From the NCBI RefSeq assembly GCF_900111745.1, contig NZ_FOIJ01000001.1:744001-808000 (forward strand): DNA of 64,000 nucleotides, written 5' to 3'. How positions within the stretch are numbered: position 1 is the first letter of the stretch; each line of letters begins with the position of its first letter. The DNA comes from Stigmatella erecta (GTDB lineage: Bacteria; Myxococcota; Myxococcia; Myxococcales; Myxococcaceae). The position numbers and the translations under genes were made by a program. Below are positions 19,698 through 27,488 of the stretch, in pieces. Below the pieces are notes generated by a model. That model was not told the DNA's origin. It did no database searches and saw only the letters and a program-made list of their open reading frames with translations.

Positions 19698-20692
19698 GCA
19701 ACCTTGCTCCGGACTTGATCGGTGATGCCGCTGGACAGCCGGCGCGCCCAGCTCACCAGCTCCGCGCCCCCGGCCGAGTCCGCGAAGGGCCCCAGGTGGC
19801 CCAGGGCCGTGTCGATCTCGGCGTTCATCTGGGTCAGCGACTGCTCCACGGCGCCACAAGCGATGATGGCGGCGCCGATCTCCTTGGTGCGGTCCGCGGT
19901 GATGGACGAGAACGCCCACGCCTCCTTGAGCTTGCGCCGCAGCTTCTCGTCCTGCTCCACCGCCAGGAGAATGGGCATGGAGGGCGTGCGCGACTGCAGG
20001 TCCGCGTACTGGGGCTTGCCCACATCGGTGCCGAGGACATCCCGGATGTCGTCGGCGATCTGGAAGGCCACGCCCAGGTGGCGGCCGAACCCATCGAAGC
20101 ACTTCACGGCCTCGGGCCGGTGGGCGAGCAGGGCCGCCGCGTGGCCACACCACCCGAAGAGCGAGCCCGTCTTGCCCTCGGCGATGTAGCGCAGGCGCGG
20201 CACGGGCAGATCCAACACCCCGCGGGCCTCCACCTCGGTGATGGCCGCGCGGGTCATCTCGGAGACCACCGACATGGCGGTGCGGGACAGGCGCTCGTCG
20301 AGCTGGGCGAGCCGCAGCAGCGTGGTGGACAGGATGAGGTCGCCGCTCATCACCGCGACGATGTTGCCCCAGCGGGCGTTCACCGTGGGGCGGCCCCGGC
20401 GGAACATGCCCGCGTCCACCACGTCATCGTGCAGGAGGCTGGCGGAGTGGATGAGCTCGGCCGCGACGGCCACCTCCACCAGGCGCTCGGAGGGCAGGTT
20501 CACCGCGTCCCCGAAGAGGCTCACCAGCATGGGGCGCGCCCGCTTGCCGCCGCTGCCCAGGCACAGGTGCCGCGCGGCCTCCATCAGCGTGTCGCCCGTC
20601 ACGCCCGGTCCAGCGTCCCCGTCCGCCAGGGCGCTGCCCAGCTGCTGTTCCACGAGTCCGAGAAAATGAGCCAGCTTGCCAGCCGTATCCAT
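19694..20692 (-). CDS. Polyprenyl (geranylgeranyl/farnesyl) diphosphate synthase
   Basis: Trans-isoprenyl diphosphate synthase that extends allylic diphosphates with isopentenyl diphosphate. The 332-residue protein has GGKRARPMLVSLFGD for IPP binding, the first Asp-rich motif in SLLHDDVVDAG and the second in FQIADDIRDVLG. Chain length cannot be fixed; two small residues would be needed before the first motif, and SASLL is present. ATG at 20692 has GAGGAG upstream. It heads a leftward operon with a GbsR-like regulator and probably the GGCT-like gene. Confidence 0.92.
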   Translation of the reverse strand: MDTAGKLAHFLGLVEQQLGSALADGDAGPGVTGDTLMEAARHLCLGSGGKRARPMLVSLFGDAVNLPSERLVEVAVAAELIHSASLLHDDVVDAGMFRRGRPTVNARWGNIVAVMSGDLILSTTLLRLAQLDERLSRTAMSVVSEMTRAAITEVEARGVLDLPVPRLRYIAEGKTGSLFGWCGHAAALLAHRPEAVKCFDGFGRHLGVAFQIADDIRDVLGTDVGKPQYADLQSRTPSMPILLAVEQDEKLRRKLKEAWAFSSITADRTKEIGAAIIACGAVEQSLTQMNAEIDTALGHLGPFADSAGGAELVSWARRLSSGITDQVRSKVA

Positions 20693-20720
20693 GGGCAACG
20701 TCTCCTCGGCGCATTCATAT

Positions 20721-20740
20721 AGTTCAAGACCGCGTGAACT
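20721..20740 (-). promoter_or_regulatory. Inverted repeat overlapping the putative promoter of the prenyl synthase operon
   Basis: AGTTCA-8 bases-TGAACT is a perfect 6-bp dyad 29 bases before the prenyl synthase ATG. On the minus strand it adjoins TATATG, a possible -10 element. A dimeric wHTH regulator such as the GbsR-like protein in the same operon is the natural candidate to bind it. Confidence 0.4.
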
Positions 20741-20870
20741 GCATCCGAATCCGTGGTTTCTCTTGGCGCTCCAACGGGAAGGCCGGAACAACCCGGAGGG
20801 CTGGTGACTCAGCAAGCGGCCCAGGTCCCCTCCCCGGAGGCCGGTTGAGTCTTCCGCTCGCCCGTGAGAC

Positions 20871-20885
20871 AGGAACCCGGTTCCT
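20871..20885 (+). promoter_or_regulatory. 15-bp palindrome upstream of the MFS gene
   Basis: AGGAACC-C-GGTTCCT is a perfect 7-bp dyad around one central base, 9-18 bases upstream of the possible MFS starts. It could be an operator, or sequester the leader as a hairpin. Confidence 0.35.
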
Positions 20886-20894
20886 CTTTCTCAC

Positions 20895-22400
20895 TTGAGC
20901 CGCGTGCCTTCCGTCGCCCTCCGCCGCCACGTTCTGCGCAGCTTCGCCGCGCTTGCCTCCGCCGTCCCGCTGTTCCGTCCGGGCAGCTCCCTGCCGGGCT
21001 CCGCCGCGCCGTTGCTGGGCGCGCCGCCGCCCACGGAGCGCCCGGTCCCCACCGCGCCGCGCCAGGTCCTTCGCCGGACCCTGCGGGCCTCGGTGACGGA
21101 AGGCATGGTCACGGAGGTGTTCACCGCGTGCGCGGGTGCCACGGCACTCACCGCGTGGGCCATCGCGCTGAAGCTGGGGCCCTTCCTCGTGGGGGTGATG
21201 ACGGCGCTGCCCTTCTTCGCCCAGTTCATCCAGTTCCCGGCGGCCTGGCTCACCTCCACATTTGGCCACCGGCGGGTGGCGCTCACCGCGGTGTTCCTGT
21301 CCCGCGTGGTGATGCTGCCCCTGTGCGCGGTGCCCTGGCTGCCGCTGGAGCTGGCCGGACAGCAGCGGCTGCTCGTCGGCATCGCCGCCGCCTCCGCGGT
21401 GCTGGGCGTGGTGGGCAACAACGCCTGGGTGGCGTGGATGGGGGAGCTGGTGCCCAAGAACCTCCGGGGGCGCTACTTCGGCAGGCGCACCGCGCTGTGC
21501 ACCATCTCGGGCACGCTGGCCTCGCTCGCCGCGGGCTTTCTGCTGGACCGCCTGCGTGGCGCCGAGGGCCCGGGCCTGGCGCTGCCCCTGCTGGCGGCGT
21601 TCGCGTGCGCCGTGGGGTTCATCACCACGTACATCATGTCCCGGCAGCATGATCCCGCGCCGGGAGGCACCCCGTTCCGGTTGGATCTCCGGGCCACGCT
21701 GATGCCCTGGAAGGATGCGCGCGCCCGCCGCGTGCTGCTCTACCAAGTGACGTGGAACGCGGCCGTGGGGCTCTCGGCGCCGTACTTCGCGTTCCACATG
21801 ATCAAGAACCTCCAGATGACCTTCGTCATCATGGCGCTGCACGCCGCGGCGGTGGCGGGGGTGCGGGTGCTGACCGCGCCGCTGTGGGGCAAGGTCATCG
21901 ACCGGGTGGGCGCGCAGCCGGTGGTGATGGCCTGCTCCCTGGGCATCTCCACCATTCCCCTGCTCTGGCTGTTGCCCACCCAAGGCTCGCTGTGGCCCCT
22001 GGTGTTCGACGTCCTGCTGGCGGGAAGCCTCTGGAGCGGCCACGGCCTGGCGGTGTTCGCGCTTCCGCTGGCGGTGGCCCCGCGCCAGGGGCGGCCCTTC
22101 TACCTGGCCGCCTTCGCCACCACGGGGGGCCTGGCGTACGCGGCGGCCTCCGCGATGGGAGGCGCCCTGGCGGGGGCCCTGCCCACCACCTTCACGCTGG
22201 GCAGCCACGCCTGGGTGAACTTCCACGTGCTCTTCGTGCTGTCCGCCGTGGCCCGGTTTGGCGCCGTCTTCTTCGCGGCGCGCATCATCGAGCCGGATGC
22301 GCAGTCCGTGAACTCCCTCGGCGCGCTCTTCGGGGTGGTGAAGGTCCGTCTCAGGGCAATCCCGGCCCTCTCACGGCAGGAGGGAAGGAGGGCTGCCTGA
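20895..22400 (+). CDS. MFS transporter
   Basis: A multi-pass membrane protein of about 501 residues with the Major Facilitator pattern. Hydrophobic helices start near residue 70 (ALTAWAIALKLGPFLVGVM). There is a loop 2-3 basic motif (TFGHRRVALTAVFLSRVV), a long cytoplasmic loop in the middle (MSRQHDPAPGGTPFRLDLRA), and a second half with WGKVIDRVGAQPVVM as the equivalent of the loop 8-9 motif. The substrate is unknown. The start is uncertain: TTG at 20895 or GTG at 20904, with a ~60-residue non-membrane N-terminal leader either way and no good RBS. Divergent from the prenyl synthase operon. Confidence 0.78.
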   Translation: MSRVPSVALRRHVLRSFAALASAVPLFRPGSSLPGSAAPLLGAPPPTERPVPTAPRQVLRRTLRASVTEGMVTEVFTACAGATALTAWAIALKLGPFLVGVMTALPFFAQFIQFPAAWLTSTFGHRRVALTAVFLSRVVMLPLCAVPWLPLELAGQQRLLVGIAAASAVLGVVGNNAWVAWMGELVPKNLRGRYFGRRTALCTISGTLASLAAGFLLDRLRGAEGPGLALPLLAAFACAVGFITTYIMSRQHDPAPGGTPFRLDLRATLMPWKDARARRVLLYQVTWNAAVGLSAPYFAFHMIKNLQMTFVIMALHAAAVAGVRVLTAPLWGKVIDRVGAQPVVMACSLGISTIPLLWLLPTQGSLWPLVFDVLLAGSLWSGHGLAVFALPLAVAPRQGRPFYLAAFATTGGLAYAAASAMGGALAGALPTTFTLGSHAWVNFHVLFVLSAVARFGAVFFAARIIEPDAQSVNSLGALFGVVKVRLRAIPALSRQEGRRAA

Positions 22401-22485
22401 CGGCCAGGCCCTCGCCTCCTCCCGGACGCTGATGGAGCAAGCGGCACGCACCCGCCTGGCCCCGGCCCCAGATTGAGGGGCACGG

Positions 22486-24591
22486 ATGCGAGCCCTTCAT
22501 CCTTCATCTTGGTGGGATTGTTTCCTCGCGTCGGACCCGGACCTCAGCCGCCTGAAGATGGGGCTGCGCGCCCTGCTGGGGCTGGGGCTGACCCTGGCGG
22601 CCCTTGCCGGGCTGAGCCCGCTCGCGCATCAACCCATGTCCCTGGGGATGGTGGGGATGATGGTGGGGATGATGACCTCGGTCTCCGTGCAGGACCCACT
22701 TCCCCGGCAGGAGCGGCTCACCCTTCTGTGTGTGCCTGGAGTCGCGGCCGTGGCCGTGTGCCTGGGCGCCTTCTGCGCGCCGAACCTGGTGGTGAGCTCC
22801 CTCGTCTTCCTGGGGGTGATCTTCCTGGCCGTCGCGGCCCGGCGCTTCGGCCCGCGCGGAACGGCGCTGGGAACGATCGCCTTCATGACCTTCTTCTTCT
22901 CCCTCTTCGTGCATGCCAGTCCGGCCCAGCTTCCCTGGATGCTGGCCAGCGTCGGGATTGGCAGCATGGTGGCCTATGGCGTGCGGGCCTGGGTGGTGCC
23001 CGAAAGGGCCTTCGCCTCGCTGCGCAGGACCCTCCGCGTCTACCGGCGCAGCATCCGCCTGCTGCTGGCCGAGCTGGCGCAGGTGCTGCAAGCACCCGGC
23101 GGACGGTTCCCGGAGAAGCAGATCCGCCGGGCCTTCCGCCGGGTGAACGAAGGGGCGATGGAGATCGAGCAACACCTCGAACGCGTACCTCAGGAGCACC
23201 TGCCGCCGGGACTCTCCAAGGAGGAGGTCCGCGGGCACCTGCTGGAGATGGAGCTGTGCGCGGAGCGGCTCGCGTCAGCGGTCTACCAGGGGCTCCACCA
23301 GAACAGCCTGGCCCCCGCCGAGCGCCAGGAGCTGCGCGCCAGGATGACCGCCCTCTGGCATGAGCGCCGCGGCCCCCGGCCCTTCCCCGCCGGAACCGGG
23401 GCCGAGCCCCTTCCCTTCCAGGAGCCCTCTGCCTGCGCGGCGAAGATCCAGCGCGCGCTGGGCAAGCTGCGCGAGGTGCTGGCCCTTCCCCTGCTGCCGC
23501 CCCCCGGCACGTCGCGCCTCCCCGCCATCGCCGCCGTGGAGCCGCCTCCGGAAGCGGCGGCCCCCCCGGCCCAACCCCCGGCGCTTCATGCCGCCACCCG
23601 CCAGGCCATCCAGGCCACGGTGGCGGGAGGCCTGGCCATGATCGCGGGCCATGCCCTGTCGAGCACCCGCTGGTACTGGGCCGTGGTGGCCTCGTTCGTG
23701 GTCTTCAACCGCGCGTCCACACGGGGAGACATCCTCCTCCGGGCCTGGCACCGGGCCCTGGGGACCGTGGTGGGCGTGCTGGCCGGACTGCTGCTCGCCA
23801 CGGTGGTGAGCGGCCACCGGGATCTCGAGATCGCGCTGCTCTTCGCCTGTGCGTTCCTCGGCTTCTACCTGCTGCGGCTCTCGTATGCGTGGATGGTCTT
23901 CTGGTTCACCACGCTCCTGGTGTTGCTCTACAGCCTGACAGGGCGTTACTCGCCGGACCTGCTGTACCTGCGGCTGTGGGAGACGCTGGCCGGGGCAGGC
24001 ATCGGGGCCGTGGTGGCGGGGGTGCTCCTGCCCTCGCGCACGAGGGTTCGCGTCTGGCAGAACGCCGCGGAAGTCCTGCGCGGCGTCGCCTCCTCCCTCG
24101 ATGTGGTCGCGGTACCCCCGGGCCCCGCGAATGGCCGCATCCTCGTGGAGCGGGTGCGGCGGATTGACTCCAAGCTGCGAGAGGTTCGCGAGTCCGCGCG
24201 GCCCCTCATCGACCGGGTGTTCTTCGTGGGGCAGGACACACGCCGCCTCGTGCATGCGCTCGCCTCGATTGCCTTCTTCGTCCGGCACCTGGAACCGCCC
24301 GGCGCGTCCCCCTCCGGCGAAGAGGACGCCCTGCGGAAGGCGGCGGCCAGGCTGGCGGAGAAGGCGCGCCTGCTGGCCTCGACCCTGGAGGACGGTGGCC
24401 TGGCGCTGCCACCGGGGCTGGACGACTCACCGTTGGCGCCGCTGGAGGGCGAAGCCAGGAACCTACCGCCCCTGGAGCTCCTGCTGCGGCGCATCGATGC
24501 CGCCCTCATGGAGCTCCATGACCTGGTGCGAGGGCTCCCCGGCCATCCGGGGCCCCGCCCCGCCCCGATCCCTTCCGTCCCATCGCGGTGA
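22486..24591 (+). CDS. FUSC-family (aromatic acid exporter/YccS-like) membrane protein
   Basis: 701 residues built as two membrane modules. The first is six hydrophobic helices between about 25 and 170, then a soluble helical region (~175-380, rich in Arg/Glu). The second membrane module, about 375-515, starts RQAIQATVAGGLAMIAGHA and has the FUSC signature RWYWAVVASFVVFNRASTRG followed by RALGTVVGVLAGLLLATVV. A second soluble helical tail follows. Members export aromatic acids or drugs or are uncharacterised. ATG at 22486 has GAGGGG upstream. It ends two bases from the convergent amidase stop, which marks the edge of the peptide cluster. Confidence 0.85.
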   Translation: MRALHPSSWWDCFLASDPDLSRLKMGLRALLGLGLTLAALAGLSPLAHQPMSLGMVGMMVGMMTSVSVQDPLPRQERLTLLCVPGVAAVAVCLGAFCAPNLVVSSLVFLGVIFLAVAARRFGPRGTALGTIAFMTFFFSLFVHASPAQLPWMLASVGIGSMVAYGVRAWVVPERAFASLRRTLRVYRRSIRLLLAELAQVLQAPGGRFPEKQIRRAFRRVNEGAMEIEQHLERVPQEHLPPGLSKEEVRGHLLEMELCAERLASAVYQGLHQNSLAPAERQELRARMTALWHERRGPRPFPAGTGAEPLPFQEPSACAAKIQRALGKLREVLALPLLPPPGTSRLPAIAAVEPPPEAAAPPAQPPALHAATRQAIQATVAGGLAMIAGHALSSTRWYWAVVASFVVFNRASTRGDILLRAWHRALGTVVGVLAGLLLATVVSGHRDLEIALLFACAFLGFYLLRLSYAWMVFWFTTLLVLLYSLTGRYSPDLLYLRLWETLAGAGIGAVVAGVLLPSRTRVRVWQNAAEVLRGVASSLDVVAVPPGPANGRILVERVRRIDSKLREVRESARPLIDRVFFVGQDTRRLVHALASIAFFVRHLEPPGASPSGEEDALRKAAARLAEKARLLASTLEDGGLALPPGLDDSPLAPLEGEARNLPPLELLLRRIDAALMELHDLVRGLPGHPGPRPAPIPSVPSR

Positions 24592-24593
24592 CT

Positions 24594-26150
24594 TCAGTCG
24601 CGGAAGCCCAGCTCCTTCTTCACCCCGTCCACGGTCGTGGTGAACTCCTCCGGCGAGAGCGGCGCATCGGTCCGCGACCGCAGCCGCATGGTGTCCCGCA
24701 CCCGGTGCGCGACCGCCAGCTTGACGGCGTTGAACTGCGCGACGTCGAGCCGCTCGTCCGCGGAGGGCTCCTCCTGGAATCGCGGTGAGCGCCGGTGCCG
24801 GGTCCGCGACTCATAGGCCCCCGCGAGCCCGAGCAAGGTGGCCTCGTCCCACGGCCGGCCCAGGAACGAGAGGCCCACGGGCAGCTCCGTCCCCGTCCCT
24901 GCCCCGCGGAACGTCCCGGCCGGGACCGTGAGCTGCGGGGCTTGCGTCACCGTCGCCAGCGTGCCGTGCGCGGGCAGCGAGAGAAAGACGAGCGCGTCGA
25001 GCCCTTGCTGGTCCAGCTCGTGGCCCAGGGCGCGCTGGTTGTCGCGGATGATCCGGCGGTACCACGGGGCGAAGACATCCGGCAGGCGCACATTCGGCCA
25101 GAGCGCCACGACCGGGGCCTTGCCAATGTCGTGAAGGGCCCCCGGCGCGAGCAGGCCCAGCTTGAACAGCTCCCGCATGGTGGTCGGCGGGGCGCTGCGC
25201 GCCTTGAGGTGCTCCACGAGCGCGTTGTGATAGGCGAGCGACGAGAGTCGGCTCATCCGCACCCCTTTCAGGTGGACGTCCGGAACAACCGTCGCGCCCA
25301 GGCTCTGGAGATCCCTCAGCGCCTGCTCGAACGGCACCCGCATGTCCTCCGGCGCCGAGAAGGCCGCGCTGCCAGCCCGGACCAGGACTCCGATTCGCCG
25401 TCCTGCGACGCGCTGGGAGGTCTCCGGGGGCCCAGCCCCCATGGCCTCCAGCACCCGGCCGAGATCCGCGACCGTCCGGGCGATGGGCCCGGGAGACGTA
25501 TCCGTGCACGCGACGACGACACCCTCGCGAGGGACACGGCCCACCGTCGGCCGAAGTCCCACGGCCCCATTGAGGGCGGCCGGCAGGATGATGGAGCAGC
25601 AGTCATCGACGCCGGCGGCCACCATGCCGAAGTTCGCCGAGGTGGCGATCGCGGGGCCATGGCTCGACCCGCCCGGCTCCTCCCGCGTGTCATACACATT
25701 GCCGGCCCGTCCAAACCGGCTGCCCCAGGCGTCGGTCCCGATCCCCAGCCCGGTCATGGAGGCCGTGCCCATGATGACGGCCCCGGCCCGGCGCAGGTTC
25801 GCCACGAGGGCGGCGTCCTCCCGCGCCACGGCGTCGGTGAAGTCGAGCAACCCCGCGGAGGCCGCGAGCCCGGCGACCGAGATGTTGTCCTTGACCCAGA
25901 CGGGGATGCCCTGCAGCGGCTTCGAGACGCCCACGACCGCCAGCTCGCGATCGCAACGCGCCGCTTGCTCCCGGACGTCCGGTGCGATCGAGACGATGCT
26001 GTTGAGCGGAGGCCGTCCCCCCGTGCGAAGGTCGAACCGCTTGACGCGCTGGAGATAGAACTCGACCAGCCGTGAACACGAGAGGGAGCCGTTGCGGTAC
26101 CCCTCGTGAACGCTGTCGATGGTCGCTTCGTCGAGGACTGGCCCGCTCAT
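24594..26150 (-). CDS. Amidase-signature family hydrolase, in the NRPS operon
   Basis: 518-residue amidase-signature enzyme, which cleaves amide or ester bonds using a Ser-cisSer-Lys triad. The Lys is in GIPVWVKDNISVAG, the cis-Ser in GGSSHGPAIATSA, and the nucleophile in GVDDCCSIILPAALNG. The canonical texts are GGSSGGSAA and GTDTGGSIRxPA, so the glycines flanking the nucleophile are replaced by Cys-Cys and one glycine of the first loop by His: a divergent but apparently complete active site. ATG at 26150 with AAGGGAG upstream. Only 18 bases separate it from the MFS gene, itself coupled to the NRPS, so it is likely the third gene of the biosynthetic operon. It could trim, release or inactivate the peptide. 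Confidence 0.87.
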   Translation of the reverse strand: MSGPVLDEATIDSVHEGYRNGSLSCSRLVEFYLQRVKRFDLRTGGRPPLNSIVSIAPDVREQAARCDRELAVVGVSKPLQGIPVWVKDNISVAGLAASAGLLDFTDAVAREDAALVANLRRAGAVIMGTASMTGLGIGTDAWGSRFGRAGNVYDTREEPGGSSHGPAIATSANFGMVAAGVDDCCSIILPAALNGAVGLRPTVGRVPREGVVVACTDTSPGPIARTVADLGRVLEAMGAGPPETSQRVAGRRIGVLVRAGSAAFSAPEDMRVPFEQALRDLQSLGATVVPDVHLKGVRMSRLSSLAYHNALVEHLKARSAPPTTMRELFKLGLLAPGALHDIGKAPVVALWPNVRLPDVFAPWYRRIIRDNQRALGHELDQQGLDALVFLSLPAHGTLATVTQAPQLTVPAGTFRGAGTGTELPVGLSFLGRPWDEATLLGLAGAYESRTRHRRSPRFQEEPSADERLDVAQFNAVKLAVAHRVRDTMRLRSRTDAPLSPEEFTTTVDGVKKELGFRD

Positions 26151-26168
26151 GTCCGCTCCCTTCCCTGG

Positions 26169-27488
26169 CTACGCACCGGCATGAGGCACCGCCGCCAGCG
26201 CCGCGGGGGGCTCCGGAATGACATCCGGCAGCTCCTCCTCGACCCGCCGGAGCGAGGGCGTGAGCCAGCCCACGGCCGCCAGCGCCACGATGAGTCCGCC
26301 CAGGCCCACGAACATGAGGGCGATGCCGCGCCCGGGCCCTACCCCGAACACCTGCCCCAGGCTTCCGGCCAGCGCCCCGGCCGGGGACATGAGCGGCTCC
26401 AGCACCTTGTCGACCAGGGGCCCCGCGATGGCGAAGGAGATGACCGAAGCGGCCCTGCCCACCATTCCGTCCAGCGCGAAGACCCGCCCCTGCAGCTCGG
26501 GCACCACCTTGCGCTGCAGGATGACCTGCTTGCACCCGAGGATGACAGGGACACACAGGAACGTGCCGAAGCACGCGATGGAGGTCAGCATGCCCACCGG
26601 AATCACCCCGAAACCGGCCAGGCTGACCCCGAACAGGGCGGTGAAGGCGAAGACGCCGTACACCTTGCGGACGGGCCCGCCCCAGGCCCCCATGAGGATG
26701 CTGCCCACCACCATTCCCACGCCTCCAATGGACCGGACGCTTCCCAGGACCGCGGCCGTGCTGATGGACAGCACCAGCGGCGAGAGCGCCACCTGGGCCA
26801 TGCCGGCCGTCAGGTTCAGCAGGAAGCTGAAGACCATGAGGCCCAGCAAGCCCGCCCGGCTCCGGATGAAGCTCCACCCTTCGAGGATCTCATCCTGCCA
26901 GGAGGCCCCCTCGGCGCGCTTCTGGGGAACGTGCTTCGCGAACCGGACGAGGAGCAAGGTGACCAGGGCAATGGAGAAGGAGGCGAGATCGATCAGGAGC
27001 ACCCCGTGCATGCTCATGACGGACATCAAGAGTCCCGCCGCGAGCGGCGCCACGAGCTGCGTGAGCGCCTGGGATGCCTGAACCATGCCGCTCGCACGGC
27101 CGATGTGCTCCTTGGGCACCATCAGGGTGGTGGCGGCCATCCAGGCCGGGGTGCGGAACGTGTCCGCGGCGCAGTTGAGCACCACGAGGACGACGATGGC
27201 CCACAGCTCGGCGCGCTGCATGAAGAACAGCCACATGGCGCCCAGCGCGCACAACAAGCCCACCACGTCGCTCCAGAACATCACCCACCGGTGACTGAAG
27301 CGATCGGCGACGAGCCCCGCCACGGGCGCGGCCAGAAACGCCGGCAGCACGGCCGCCAAGGAGACCAGGGCGAAGGCCGAGGTCGACCCCGTGCTCTCGA
27401 AGACCCAGATGCTGAGCGCGAACCCAGCGAGCTGGGAGCCAAACTTCGAGACGAGCTGCCCGAGCCAAACCGTGAGAAAGGCGTTCAA
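26169..27488 (-). CDS. MFS exporter coupled to the NRPS
   Basis: 439-residue Major Facilitator protein of the EntS/MFS_3 type often found beside NRPS genes. The N-terminus FLTVWLGQLVSKFGSQLAGF opens the first helix, VAGLVADRFSHRWVMFWSD is the loop 2-3 signature, and about 12 hydrophobic segments follow, ending in a soluble Pro/Ala tail. The start is a TTG at 27488 whose last two bases form the NRPS stop (TTGA overlap); AGGTGG lies just upstream and the next Met is inside the membrane domain. Translational coupling to the NRPS argues that it exports the peptide, giving self-protection. Confidence 0.88.
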   Translation of the reverse strand: MNAFLTVWLGQLVSKFGSQLAGFALSIWVFESTGSTSAFALVSLAAVLPAFLAAPVAGLVADRFSHRWVMFWSDVVGLLCALGAMWLFFMQRAELWAIVVLVVLNCAADTFRTPAWMAATTLMVPKEHIGRASGMVQASQALTQLVAPLAAGLLMSVMSMHGVLLIDLASFSIALVTLLLVRFAKHVPQKRAEGASWQDEILEGWSFIRSRAGLLGLMVFSFLLNLTAGMAQVALSPLVLSISTAAVLGSVRSIGGVGMVVGSILMGAWGGPVRKVYGVFAFTALFGVSLAGFGVIPVGMLTSIACFGTFLCVPVILGCKQVILQRKVVPELQGRVFALDGMVGRAASVISFAIAGPLVDKVLEPLMSPAGALAGSLGQVFGVGPGRGIALMFVGLGGLIVALAAVGWLTPSLRRVEEELPDVIPEPPAALAAVPHAGA

